Notes: generated from the letters alone by a model not told the origin. A DNA stretch of 36,078 nt from Candidatus Staskawiczbacteria bacterium (GCA_023245195.1 JAHFKU010000007.1:1-36078); one strand, 5' to 3'. Positions 1 through 9,424 are shown, numbered from the stretch's first letter. A program made the numbers and translations.

Positions 1-155
1 ATTCCAAACAACAAAAAGAGTTGCCACTGGGCGGTTAGGGCGAATCCAAAAAAGTTGGAGCCGGGATACACTTTTACCACAACTCCGCCAATAAATAAAC
101 TGGCTAGGTAAAGCCCCAATCCGGCACTGATGATTGAAGAGAGAAGAGTTTTCAT
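1..155 (-). CDS. N-terminal part of a small membrane protein (possibly phage-holin-like family), truncated by window edge
   Basis: Reverse-strand translation from ATG at 155: MKTLLSSIISAGLGLYLASLFIGGVVVKVYPGSNFFGFALTAQWQLFLLLG..., hydrophobic; family assignment tentative. Confidence 0.5.
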   Translation of the reverse strand, partial: MKTLLSSIISAGLGLYLASLFIGGVVVKVYPGSNFFGFALTAQWQLFLLFG

Positions 156-239
156 CCCTATTAATAGTATCAGTTTTTTATAAAAAAACAAGCCCGTCGC
201 AGATGCAATGAGCTTTTGAGGAAAAGCTTGCTAAATTTT

Positions 240-1060
240 TTACAGGAAGCCTCTTTTCCGAAGGCTTTCTTGGTGCTTATCATTAAGGATTAGATATTTT
301 ATTTCTTCCTGTTCTGGCCCATACCTATCAAAGTAGATGTCAGCGGCCATAAGAGCGCAATATACCGTAAAATAACCGTCTCGGCCTGACAATAATGCTT
401 CAGATGGCGCTGGCCCGTAAGCGGTTTCCAGAAGATGTCCTTTTTTAAGGGGTTTGACCGGAATTTTTTTACCCAGCAATCATAAATTTGGTCAGCTGTT
501 TCTTTGGCTTCCCGTTCATAATCCTTGCCTCCCATGGCAAGAAGAATTTTGTAGTCTACGGTCCAGATTTTCGTTTCTTCTATCATGCGTTCCCGATTAG
601 ACCGCACATTCACAGAAAATACTCTTTTTTCTTTCTTAGCACGCATGGCGTGTTGTAATTCGTGTAAAAGAGTGTGGGCTTGGAAACGGGTGGTTTCCGG
701 TGTTTCCATATTTATCATGATCGTATGATTATAGCAACCGTATGCGCCAAGATCATGGAATGAGCATTCCTTAAAAAATGTTCCAAATACGGCATCTTCC
801 TTAAAAAAGGGATAAATCTTGAGTGCAGCCCTAAATTCTTCCTGGTTTAAATCGGGTGATTCGTTATTTCCTTTTGTTTCCATGGTGGCAATGCTTTTGA
901 TGCTTCCATCTTTGTATGGCCCAACGACCACCATATGTTCTTTTTCCACTTCTTTATTAAGTTCGCTGATCTCTGGAATATTGCTTGCGGCTCGATATAT
1001 CCTTTCTGCCTCAAGAACGATTGGGTTGATTGCTGCGACTCTCTTTTTATCGCTAATCAT
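240..1060 (-). CDS. Zincin-like metallopeptidase (HExxH), read in two frames (299-1060 then 240-479) joined by an apparent -1 frameshift at the A7 run (464-470)
   Basis: HTLLHELQHAMRA zinc motif in the upstream frame; the downstream -1 frame gives a coherent continuation (KKIPVKPLKKGHLLETAYGPAPSEALLSGRDGYFTVYCALMAADIYFDRYGPEQEE...). Confidence 0.55.
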
Positions 1061-1187
1061 GGTTGATTATCTCCCAGGGTAAATTTTAAAAGTGCGGGTT
1101 TCATAACTAATCTAGATATTACAATATAAATATACTTACGTCAACAGATATTTTTTCCTTAGTTTTTTGTGGTAACTAATGGTCGCT

Positions 1188-1277
1188 CGCGAAGTTCGCT
1201 CCTTAGAAACCCACGGTTTCTAACGTCTCCGCTTCGCGGGACTGTTTTCCTTCACGGGAGGATACCCAATCCTCCCG
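1188..1277. repeat. Nested hairpins downstream of uvrC (cgcgaag...cttcgcg enclosing gaaacccacggtttc; then cgggagga-tacccaa-tcctcccg)
   Basis: Inverted repeats read directly; may act as terminator for the minus-strand uvrC. Confidence 0.5.
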
Positions 1278-1285
1278 ACCCCTCC

Positions 1286-2629
1286 TTATGCATTTCGTCC
1301 CATAACATTCTTACTGCGTAGAAGTTTATGGTACGAAATGGCAAAACGATGAGCTTCATCATCTAAATGGACAATTAGGTTGTAAATCTCTTGAGGAAGA
1401 TTTTTTAAAGGAATTTTTGGAGATCCTTCTATGAGTAATTCCTCTTTTCCTTTAGCAATAGAGATAATCTTTATATTTTTAACCTCTCTTGAAAATTTCG
1501 CGGCCGTGATATTTTCAAGAGATTTGTTTTTGCTTTTTATGCCAACGTTGAGTTGCGCAATTCCGCCGTCAATTAACATGATTTCCGGGTAGCCCCATTC
1601 CGGGTGCGCCAATCTTCGCGCCAAAACTTCACCAAGCATAGCAATATCATTGGGCTTATTCTCCATGCGAATCCTAAATTTCTTGTACTGGCTTTTGTCA
1701 GGTTTTCCATTAACAAAAACCACCATAGATCCTACGGCTTGTGTGCCTTGAATGTTAGAAATATCATAGCATTCTGTCTTAGAAATAGGATTTTTGTAAT
1801 GTAAAATACCTTGTAGTAATTTTTCTGTTTTTTCCCAAGACTTAAGCAAGAACAGTCCTTGCTTAACAGTGGCAAGATTAGTATTTTCTTGCCTGATAAC
1901 ATTGGCATGCGACATTACTTGCTCAAGCGCCTGAATTTTATCTCTCAAGATCAAAGCATCTTCAAATTTATGTTCTTTTGATAGTGTCTGCATCTCTTTT
2001 TTCAAAGAATACAAAACGGTTTTTCGTTTGCCCCGCAAAATCAGGGCCAATTTTTTCATATTTTTTTTATACTCTTGCAAATCTGGATTTGGTCCGGGAC
2101 ATAAGTTTAAGTGGCACCAGGTGCATTTTTTATCGGGATGCTTCGCGCTGGTATAAAACGGAAACACTTTGCGTAAAATTTTTAGGGTTTTTTTAAGCGA
2201 ATTACCTTCCACGAAAGGACCGATGTAAACAACATTTGACCTTTGACCTTTAACATTTAACTTGTTTGGTTGGTGGGTAATGGAAACGTACGGAATGCGA
2301 TTTTTGCCTTCTGCTATTGCTACATAAAAATAGTTTTTGTCGTCGCGCCAGACGGCGTTAAATTTCGGCTGATATTGCTTGATGAGCTTGGCTTCTAGAA
2401 CCAAAGCTCCAATTTCTGATCCAGTTTCTATAAACCCAATTTTTTCCACTTTTTGTATGTACAAATTATCTTTGTAGGTGGGCTGGAAAAAATGATTTTT
2501 CACCCGTTCTTTTATATTAATCGCTTTGCCGATATAGATAATTTCGTTTTGCACCCAAAAACAATAAACCCCGGCGGTTTTCGGAAGTTTATTAATCCTA
2601 TCTTTTGGTACCAGTTTAAATTTTTCCAT
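1286..2629 (-). CDS. uvrC: UvrC-like excinuclease subunit (GIY-YIG, UVR, RNase H-like endonuclease domain), short, lacking a C-terminal HhH region
   Basis: GVYCFWVQNEIIYIGKAINIKERVKNHF; EHKFEDALILRDKIQALE (UVR); CYDISNIQGTQAVGSMVVFVNGKPDKSQYKKFRI; LIDGG; DEAHRFAI. Confidence 0.88.
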   Translation of the reverse strand: MEKFKLVPKDRINKLPKTAGVYCFWVQNEIIYIGKAINIKERVKNHFFQPTYKDNLYIQKVEKIGFIETGSEIGALVLEAKLIKQYQPKFNAVWRDDKNYFYVAIAEGKNRIPYVSITHQPNKLNVKGQRSNVVYIGPFVEGNSLKKTLKILRKVFPFYTSAKHPDKKCTWCHLNLCPGPNPDLQEYKKNMKKLALILRGKRKTVLYSLKKEMQTLSKEHKFEDALILRDKIQALEQVMSHANVIRQENTNLATVKQGLFLLKSWEKTEKLLQGILHYKNPISKTECYDISNIQGTQAVGSMVVFVNGKPDKSQYKKFRIRMENKPNDIAMLGEVLARRLAHPEWGYPEIMLIDGGIAQLNVGIKSKNKSLENITAAKFSREVKNIKIISIAKGKEELLIEGSPKIPLKNLPQEIYNLIVHLDDEAHRFAISYHKLLRSKNVMGRNA

Positions 2630-2731
2630 ATTGTGTATATTATAACCTATAATAAGGATATTAATTTTTCCACAACCCCTTGATTTTTAGTGACATTTAG
2701 AATAAAATGAAGTAGAATTTATAAAAAAACT

Positions 2732-5422
2732 ATGAATCCAGGCGGAGCAAATTTTACCAATAAAGCGCAGGATGCCATTTTATCGGCCCAAATGATTGCA
2801 CAAGAAAGAGGACAGCAACAAATAGATGCCCTGCATTTGTTGTACGCTTTGCTATCCCAAGAAGGATCGATTGTTTTGACGGTGTTGCAAAAATTAGGAA
2901 CTGACATGGAAACTTTAAAGAAAAAAATAGAAAATTCTATTGCCAAAATTTCATCACTGCTGGCTCCTACCAGCTTTGGCCAGTTTTATTTAACCCAAGA
3001 TATGGCCAAGGTGCTAGACAAAGCCAGAACTGAAGCTTCCCGGATGCAAGACGAGTTTATTTCTGTTGAGCACCTCTTTTTAGCATTACTGGACACAAAA
3101 TCAACAGCTCGCGATGTGCTAACTGGTTTTGCCGGATCCAAGGATAGCAAGGAAAAATTAGATTATGATACGGTTTGGAAAACGTTATCTCAAATTCGCG
3201 GAGGCCAGCGCATTACCGATCCCGAACCCGAATCAAAATACCAGGTCATTGAAAAATACACCCGGAATTTGACCGATTTGGCCGCCGCTGGGAAAATTGA
3301 TCCAATCGTCGGCCGAGATAATGAAATCCGAAGGCTGATGCAAATTATTTCCCGCCGAACAAAAAACAATCCGGTCTTAATCGGAGAAGCCGGCGTTGGA
3401 AAAACCGCCATTGTGGAAGGATTTGCCCAAAGAATAGCCCGCGGAAACGTACCGGAATTTTTAAAAAACAAAGAAGTGATTTCCTTAGATTTGGGCGCCA
3501 TTATTGCCGGCACCAAGTATCGCGGTGAATTTGAAACCAGAATCAAGGCTTTGCTAAAAGAAATTTCGCGTTCGGCCGGCAAGTATATTTTATTTATTGA
3601 TGAATTGCACACCCTAGTGGGGGCTGGAGCCGCTGAAGGCGCCATTGACGCTTCTAATTTACTAAAGCCGGCATTGGCCCGCGGAGAATTAAAGGCCATC
3701 GGAGCTACTACCTTAAAAGAATATCAAAAATATATTGAAAAAGATTCCGCTTTGGAAAGAAGATTCCAGCCGATTTTTGTGCAAGAGCCCTCTATTGAAG
3801 ATGCTACGGCGATTTTACGGGGCATTAAAGAAAAATACGAAGTCCATCATGGGGTCAGAATAAAAGACTCGGCTATTAAGGCCGCCGTTGAATTATCAGC
3901 TCGCTATATTGCCGACCGCTTTTTGCCCGACAAAGCAGTGGATTTAATGGATGAAGCCGCTTCAGCGTTGAGGCTAGAAATTGAATCAGAACCCCAAGAA
4001 CTGGAAACCTTCCAAGAAGAAATTACTAAGCTGGAAATTGAAAAACAGGCGCTCAAAAAAGAAAAAAACTCTGAACGAAGGTTAAAGGTGATCGCCAAAG
4101 AATTGGCCGATATTAAAGAAAGTACCAAGGGCCTTCGGGCTAAGTGGGATGCGGAAAAAGAATTGATTAACAAAATAAAAGATATCCGCACGAAAATTGA
4201 CGAATTATCGTATCAAACCGAAATTGCCCAGCGTGAAGCTAATTTGGAAAAAGTGGCTGAAATAAAATATGGCAGAATTCCCCAGCTTTTAAAAGAGCAA
4301 AAACAGGTTGAGCAAAAATTAATCAAATTGCAAAAAACCCATCATTTCCTAAAAGAAGAGGTAACCCAAGAAGATGTGGCTCGGGTGGTTTCGCGCTGGA
4401 CGGGAATTCCGGTGATGAGGTTAATCACCGAAGAGGCCAAAAAGCTAGAAACCATGGAAGATGCCTTAAATAGAAGGGTGGTGGGCCAACAAGAGGCTAT
4501 TTCAGCTATTTCCCGGGCTATTAGGCGGGCGCGGGCTGGCATTTCTGAAGAAGATAAGCCCTTGGGATCATTTCTGTTTTTGGGTCCAACCGGTGTGGGA
4601 AAAACCGAGACTGCCAGGGCTCTTGGTGAGTTTTTATTTAATGATGAAAAATCTTTAATAAGGCTGGATATGTCAGAATACATGGAACGCCACACGGTTT
4701 CAAAAATTATTGGCAGTCCTCCTGGTTATGTTGGTTATGAAGAAGCCGGCCAGCTTACCGAAAAAGTAAGAAGACGGCCGTATTCGATTGTCCTTTTGGA
4801 TGAAATTGAAAAAGCTCATCCGGAAGTCTTTAATATTTTACTGCAGATTTTTGAAGACGGCCGGTTGACCGATTCAAAGGGCAGGATGGTTTCTTTTAAA
4901 AATACCATTATTATTATGACTTCTAACGTTGGGTCGGATTTTATCAATAAAATGTCGGCCATTGGTTTTTCAAGCAAGCAAGATGTGGCGGAACGCGAAT
5001 CCATGAAAGATAAAATAATGAATTCTTTAAAAGATCAATTCCGGCCGGAATTTTTAAACCGAATAGACGAAATTGTTATCTTCAATTATCTAAAAACCGA
5101 TGAAATTACAGTGATCGTGGATTTGGAATTGGAAAAAGTCCAAAAACGGCTGAAGGCAAAAGAAATAAGCATCCAAATTTCACCAAGAGCTAAGGAATTA
5201 TTGGTTCGCGAAGGGTTTGACGCCAATTTGGGTGCCCGGCCTTTAAAGAGAGTTATTCAACGGTTGATTTTGGATCCATTATCAGTAAAAATTGTGACCA
5301 ATGAAATTTCTGAAGGGTCGCGAGTATTAATTGATGAACGCGATGGCCAGATTGTGTTTGAATTGCCAAGGCTATTACCCAGGGTGGGAATGCCCGAAAA
5401 AGTTTCTTCTTCAAGGAAGTAA
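2732..5422 (+). CDS. clpB: ATP-dependent chaperone ClpB (AAA+ disaggregase)
   Basis: Clp N domain, two Walker A motifs ([18 protein letters not shown]), coiled-coil middle domain, SRWTGIPV linker. Confidence 0.93.
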   Translation: MNPGGANFTNKAQDAILSAQMIAQERGQQQIDALHLLYALLSQEGSIVLTVLQKLGTDMETLKKKIENSIAKISSLLAPTSFGQFYLTQDMAKVLDKARTEASRMQDEFISVEHLFLALLDTKSTARDVLTGFAGSKDSKEKLDYDTVWKTLSQIRGGQRITDPEPESKYQVIEKYTRNLTDLAAAGKIDPIVGRDNEIRRLMQIISRRTKNNPVLIGEAGVGKTAIVEGFAQRIARGNVPEFLKNKEVISLDLGAIIAGTKYRGEFETRIKALLKEISRSAGKYILFIDELHTLVGAGAAEGAIDASNLLKPALARGELKAIGATTLKEYQKYIEKDSALERRFQPIFVQEPSIEDATAILRGIKEKYEVHHGVRIKDSAIKAAVELSARYIADRFLPDKAVDLMDEAASALRLEIESEPQELETFQEEITKLEIEKQALKKEKNSERRLKVIAKELADIKESTKGLRAKWDAEKELINKIKDIRTKIDELSYQTEIAQREANLEKVAEIKYGRIPQLLKEQKQVEQKLIKLQKTHHFLKEEVTQEDVARVVSRWTGIPVMRLITEEAKKLETMEDALNRRVVGQQEAISAISRAIRRARAGISEEDKPLGSFLFLGPTGVGKTETARALGEFLFNDEKSLIRLDMSEYMERHTVSKIIGSPPGYVGYEEAGQLTEKVRRRPYSIVLLDEIEKAHPEVFNILLQIFEDGRLTDSKGRMVSFKNTIIIMTSNVGSDFINKMSAIGFSSKQDVAERESMKDKIMNSLKDQFRPEFLNRIDEIVIFNYLKTDEITVIVDLELEKVQKRLKAKEISIQISPRAKELLVREGFDANLGARPLKRVIQRLILDPLSVKIVTNEISEGSRVLIDERDGQIVFELPRLLPRVGMPEKVSSSRK

Positions 5423-5423
5423 C

Positions 5424-5599
5424 TACTTTGAATTACGAAATGCCTTCGCGGGATTTTCTCCAAATTTCAGAGCGAGAATGTGATAGAATTCTGAGGCTTA
5501 TGCAACGCATCCGCCGAAGAATTATAGCACGTTCGCAGCTGAAATTTGGAGAAAAGACCCGAAACTTGCTTTCCAAAGGGCATTTCGTAATTCAAAGTA
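5424..5599. repeat. Core-type inverted-repeat element A: 21-bp perfect outer arms (5424-5444/5579-5599) and 17-bp inner arms (5454-5470/5539-5555)
   Basis: tactttgaattacgaaatgcc / ggcatttcgtaattcaaagta; ttttctccaaatttcag / ctgaaatttggagaaaa. Confidence 0.92.
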
Positions 5600-5603
5600 A
5601 TTA

Positions 5604-5755
5604 TTCGAATTTCGGCATAGTTTTGAAAGTACCGGGCGTCAAAATTTTCCAGCGAAATTTTGCGCCGCTACACTCTCGGCAAAATCGTCGCCTTCGGGCG
5701 ACACCAAGCGATTTTGCCTTCGAGAGTTACTTTCAAAACTATGCCGAAATTCGAA
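5604..5755. repeat. Second inverted repeat A': 28-bp perfect arms (5604-5631/5728-5755) with internal hairpins
   Basis: ttcgaatttcggcatagttttgaaagta / tactttcaaaactatgccgaaattcgaa; internal gtcgcc-ttcg-ggcgac stem. Confidence 0.92.
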
Positions 5756-5766
5756 AAAAACGCATC

Positions 5767-6480
5767 ATGCTGGTTAAAATCTTAAAAGTTATTGGAATTT
5801 TAATTTTGGGGGCTCTGGGAGCCCTGCTTTTTAATTTTTTTGCCCTGCCTTACATGGCCGCCAGCCTTTATTTTGACCAATTTCAGTTTGTCAGGAATTT
5901 TAAGCAAGATAAAATCGTGGTTAACCAAACTGATAAGGTGTATATCCAAGAAAATACTGCTCTAGAAAGCGCTATTGAAAGGGTAAAGCCCGCGGTGGTG
6001 GCGGTTGCTAATGCGTCATCGGGTTTTGTGGCGGGATTGGTTGTGACATCGGATGGAAGCATTATAACGCTGGCCAATGGACTTTTGGCCGGCCATAATG
6101 TGAATGTGTATATTAAGGGAGAAAAACAAATTGCCAGCGTGGTCAAAATAGATCAAGTGCATAATTTAGCGTTGCTGAAAATGAATCAGAATAACTTGCA
6201 GACCGTTGCTTTTGCCGATGCCCATGCTGCTAAATTGGGCGAGCGGGTGTTTTTGGTGGCGCCAACTTCTATAAAACAAGATAATTGGTTTGCTAACCAG
6301 GGGATTATTACTGAAATTTCCGCCGAGGCTCTCAAAACAAACATCACAGAACGGCTAATTGGCCAAGGAAGCCCTTTATTTAATTCGGCCGGCGAGTTGG
6401 TGGGACTTAATGTTATTGGCCTAGAAAGCAGTGTTTCTGCTATCCCGGTTGATAAAATCCAGGCACTTTTGGGACTGTAA
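5767..6480 (+). CDS. Membrane-anchored trypsin-like (HtrA-like) domain protein, probably catalytically inactive
   Basis: MLVKILKVIGILILGALGALLFNFF TM anchor; HtrA-like GLVVTSDGSIITLANGL...VHNLALLKM...IGQGSPLFNSAGELVG. Start placed at 5767 because upstream part of the 5428 ORF is inverted-repeat DNA. Confidence 0.7.
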   Translation: MLVKILKVIGILILGALGALLFNFFALPYMAASLYFDQFQFVRNFKQDKIVVNQTDKVYIQENTALESAIERVKPAVVAVANASSGFVAGLVVTSDGSIITLANGLLAGHNVNVYIKGEKQIASVVKIDQVHNLALLKMNQNNLQTVAFADAHAAKLGERVFLVAPTSIKQDNWFANQGIITEISAEALKTNITERLIGQGSPLFNSAGELVGLNVIGLESSVSAIPVDKIQALLGL

Positions 6481-6482
6481 AA

Positions 6483-6806
6483 ATGATTAATATTGATGAT
6501 TTTAAAAAAATAGAAATAAAAATCGGCACGGTAGTTTCGGCCGAAAGGATAGAAAATGCTGATAAATTAATCAAGCTGGTTTTTGATTTTGGATTAGAAA
6601 AACGGCAGATTCTTGCCGGAATTGCAGAATGTTATCCAGACGTTTCGGTTTTAGTAGGAAAGCAAATGCCAGTGATTGTTAACTTAGAGCCAAGAATTAT
6701 GAAGGGCCAGGAAAGCCAGGGTATGATTTTGGCGGCAGATGCAAATGGTCAGCCGGTCTTGCTACAGCCGGAAAAAGAAGTTCCGCCAGGGAGCATCGTA
6801 AAGTAG
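6483..6806 (+). CDS. tRNA-binding (EMAP/MetG C-terminal, Trbp111-like) domain protein
   Basis: IDDFKKIEIKIGTVVSAERIENADKLIKLVFDFG...RQILAGIAECYP...GMILAA. Confidence 0.88.
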   Translation: MINIDDFKKIEIKIGTVVSAERIENADKLIKLVFDFGLEKRQILAGIAECYPDVSVLVGKQMPVIVNLEPRIMKGQESQGMILAADANGQPVLLQPEKEVPPGSIVK

Positions 6807-6830
6807 ATTCAATTTTTCAAGTAATAAAAG

Positions 6831-6855
6831 ACCCGCAGAAAAGTGCGGGTTTTGC
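6831..6855. terminator. Intrinsic terminator between convergent genes
   Basis: aaaagacccgca-gaaaag-tgcgggtttt; As and Ts on either side, could serve both strands. Confidence 0.8.
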
Positions 6856-6863
6856 AAAACAGC

Positions 6864-7697
6864 TCATGTTAATCCATGAATTGTTTTGTCTTGGCGTAAT
6901 TTTTCTAGTGCTTTTTGCAGAGTCTGGCTAACACTATCTGATGATGATCCTATTGTTTTTCCTATTTCTTTGGGGCTATATTCTACGTTATCTTTTAGTC
7001 CATACATCATCGAAAGTATTATTTGTTCGCGAGAATTTAACTTGATAAGAGCCTTTCTAATGGTTTTTCTGATTAAAGGATTTTTATTAGCATGGTTACA
7101 AGGCGCTTTTTTTTCTTCAGCAATATCGTATGAGAGTTCTTCGAGATCTTCTTTTATAAGATCCTCCAGAGAATATACATCGCTTTCAGCTTCTGCAATA
7201 TTACGTATCTCTTTGATTGGTAGTCCCATATTTAAGGCAATCTCTTCCAAGCTTGGCTCTCTGCCAAATTTAGATAAAAACTTTTCTTTCATTGATAGGT
7301 ATTTTTTGATATTCTTTTCCATGTAAACAGGAATCCTGATCATTCTTGATTGGTTGTATAGAGCTATCTTAATAAAATCCCTAATCCAATAATCAGCATA
7401 GGTGAATAGTTTGCATCCATGTCGTAAATCAAACTTTTTAACGGCTCTAATAAGTCCCAAGTTTCCTTCTTGAATCAAATCAAGCAATTCTAGATTGGGC
7501 GATCTTCCCACATAATTTTTAGCTATAAGAAATACAAATCTTAAATTGGCGTTAATAAGAGTTTTCCTTGCCTTCAGATCTCCTTCTTTGATTCTTTTTA
7601 CTAATGCAATTTCTTCTTCTCGGGTTAGTAGTGGATATTTACTTACTTGTTCGAAATAGATTCCCACCATATCTTCTGATTTGTATTTATTATGCAT
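6864..7697 (-). CDS. RNA polymerase sigma factor, sigma70 family (RpoD/RpoS-like regions 2-4)
   Basis: LINANLRFVFLIAKNYV...LELLDLIQEGNLGLIRAVKKFD...FTYADYWIRDFIKIAL; region 4 HTH. Start set to MHNKYK (7697); ORF-track extension to 7832 enters inverted-repeat DNA. Confidence 0.87.
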   Translation of the reverse strand: MHNKYKSEDMVGIYFEQVSKYPLLTREEEIALVKRIKEGDLKARKTLINANLRFVFLIAKNYVGRSPNLELLDLIQEGNLGLIRAVKKFDLRHGCKLFTYADYWIRDFIKIALYNQSRMIRIPVYMEKNIKKYLSMKEKFLSKFGREPSLEEIALNMGLPIKEIRNIAEAESDVYSLEDLIKEDLEELSYDIAEEKKAPCNHANKNPLIRKTIRKALIKLNSREQIILSMMYGLKDNVEYSPKEIGKTIGSSSDSVSQTLQKALEKLRQDKTIHGLT

Positions 7698-7784
7698 ACA
7701 ATTCCCCTTTGTCAAAGAACAAGAAATGCGATCCTTATTGTATGGTATAACAATCACAGGAAATATCAAATACTTATTACCATG

Positions 7785-7990
7785 AATCTTGAAAATCCTG
7801 AAGTAACGGCAAGTTTCAGGTCTTTGCGCCAAATTCCAGCTGCGAATGCACTAGAATTCTTCGGTTAAGACGCGAGGCGCGAAGCGCCCCGTCTCCGGAT
7901 GCGCTGCATAAGCCTCAGAATTCTATCGGGACCCAAGGGGTACCCCCGCCGTGAAATTTGGCGCAAATCCTCTGAAAGATTTTCAAGATT
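7785..7990. repeat. Core-type inverted-repeat element B (opposite orientation to A), in the divergent promoter region
   Basis: aatcttgaaaatc (7785)/gattttcaagatt (7978); tttgcgccaaatt (7823)/aatttggcgcaaa (7955); reverse complement shares gatagaattctgaggcttatgcaRcgcatccg and ccgaagaatt.tag...ttcgcagctg with element A. Confidence 0.9.
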
Positions 7991-8048
7991 TACGGATGCT
8001 GTTTTTGACTTCGGTTTTAATTTTTGTTAAAATTCGCCTAACATAAAA

Positions 8049-8786
8049 ATGGAAGAAAATAATTTTATTAATCCCGCCAAGCATCAAGAATTGTCGCATC
8101 AAGATCTTTCGGGCGCCATGTTTGACGGGGTAAAAATAACCAACGCCGTGTATCGAATTTTGGATTTACTGCCAGATTACGATCCCTTAAAAAATAAGGC
8201 CAAGGAAAAGGCTTTGGCAATATTGGAACAGGCAACGGTTCTTTTTGAGCCAAGCGATTGGGTATCTCTAAAAGACTGTTTGCCGGCAGCCCGCGAAAAA
8301 ACATCAGCGCAATTATTAGATGATATCGAGATTCTGATAAACTATCTTAAAGTTGGAAAGGGCCAGGGTTGGATAGATAGCACGAATTTTTTAATTATAA
8401 CTGGCGAGTACGGTAAAATAAGGCATAGAGTCAGCATGCTAAGAATGTCGATGCCAAAAACGTCATCGATTAGTGGTGGTATTGCTATTTTAGAAACAAA
8501 ACCTATTGAAACGTTCCAGAAAAATCGTACTGGTTCCATAGATCCTGTAATGGTTAAAAAAAATCAAGAAAAACCAGATGAATCTTCGGCCAAGCTTTCA
8601 GAAAGGCAAAGTAAAATTTTACAAATCTTAAATAAACGGGAAAAAGCTCAAGTCGCTGATTTTATCAAAGAATTGCCAAAGATAACAAAAAGGACGGTAA
8701 GGAGGGATTTAGATGATTTACTCAAAAAAGGTAAAATTATCAGGGTTGGTCAATGGAACCAGGTTTTTTACCAGAAAATGGCGTAA
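8049..8786 (+). CDS. C-terminal winged HTH (DeoR-like) protein, putative regulator
   Basis: SERQSKILQILNKREKAQVADFIKELPKITKRTVRRDLDDLLKKGKIIRVG. Confidence 0.7.
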   Translation: MEENNFINPAKHQELSHQDLSGAMFDGVKITNAVYRILDLLPDYDPLKNKAKEKALAILEQATVLFEPSDWVSLKDCLPAAREKTSAQLLDDIEILINYLKVGKGQGWIDSTNFLIITGEYGKIRHRVSMLRMSMPKTSSISGGIAILETKPIETFQKNRTGSIDPVMVKKNQEKPDESSAKLSERQSKILQILNKREKAQVADFIKELPKITKRTVRRDLDDLLKKGKIIRVGQWNQVFYQKMA

Positions 8787-8801
8787 TACCGTTATTTTTA
8801 A

Positions 8802-8868
8802 TTAGGACAATTAAGTTGTCCTAACAACCTATAAAAATGTCCTATCTAGCCTTGATTTTGTCCTATCT
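8802..8868. promoter_or_regulatory. Operator-like iteron array TGTCCTA x3 (starts 8817, 8838, 8859) plus inverted TAGGACA (8803)
   Basis: TTAGGACAA-TTAAG-TTGTCCTAA inverted repeat; three direct TGTCCTA copies at exact 21-bp spacing; last two extend to TGTCCTATCT. Confidence 0.78.
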
Positions 8869-8880
8869 TTGTGCTAGAAT
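8852..8880 (+). promoter_or_regulatory. Predicted sigma70-type promoter of the ECF sigma gene
   Basis: TTGATT (8852-8857), 17-bp spacer, TAGAAT (8875-8880); start codon only 13 nt downstream. Confidence 0.6.
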
Positions 8881-8893
8881 CAAAACTTAGATA

Positions 8894-9424
8894 ATGAATG
8901 ATCCTAAGGAACAATTTAGCCTTATTTATGACCAATATATTGAAAAAATATACCGGTTTGTTTACCTAAAGGTAAGTTCAGAAGAAATAGCCCAAGATTT
9001 GACTTCAAAGGTCTTTTTGAAGGGGTGGGAAGCATATCAAAAGGGGTCTTTTGGGCTTATTGGAGAAGAGCAAAAGATTAAGAATCCCGGTGCATTTTTG
9101 TACCAAATTGCCAGAAACACCGTTGTAGATCATTACCGGGAAGCTGGTAGGACAAATATAGTGCCTATTGATCATGTTGCACAGATAGTTGAATCTAATA
9201 AGGGGCCCTATGAAACGGTAGTCTTGAATTCTGAAATTGATAAGATCAAATCGGCCATTGGGAAATTGAAAAAAGATCATCAGGATGTCCTTATCTGGTA
9301 CTATCTAGAAGATATGTCGGCGGAAACCATAGCTCAATTATTGGATAAGCCCGCTGGGACGGTGCGAGTCATGATACACCGGGGATTGGAGGCACTGAAA
9401 GAACAATTGACCATTGACAGTTAA
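8894..9424 (+). CDS. ECF-type RNA polymerase sigma factor
   Basis: sigma2 (LIYDQYIEKIYRFVYLKVSSEEIAQDLTSKVFLKGW; GAFLYQIARNTVVDHYRE) and sigma4 (LIWYYLEDMSAETIAQLLDKPAGTVRVMIHRGLEAL). Confidence 0.9.
   Translation: MNDPKEQFSLIYDQYIEKIYRFVYLKVSSEEIAQDLTSKVFLKGWEAYQKGSFGLIGEEQKIKNPGAFLYQIARNTVVDHYREAGRTNIVPIDHVAQIVESNKGPYETVVLNSEIDKIKSAIGKLKKDHQDVLIWYYLEDMSAETIAQLLDKPAGTVRVMIHRGLEALKEQLTIDS

Noticed and set aside
3190-3699. Antisense ORFs in clpB (3190-3699, 3904-4191, 4342-4695)
   Set aside because: Shadow ORFs opposite a strongly conserved AAA+ gene.
5428-5766. N-terminal 113 codons of the 5428-6480 ORF as protein
   Set aside because: The segment consists of two long inverted repeats; a natural TM-anchor start exists at 5767.
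7698-7832. N-terminal extension of the sigma factor ORF
   Set aside because: Sequence is atypical for sigma factors and the distal part enters element B; start at 7697 (MHNKYKSEDMVGIYFEQV) fits sigma70 N-termini better.
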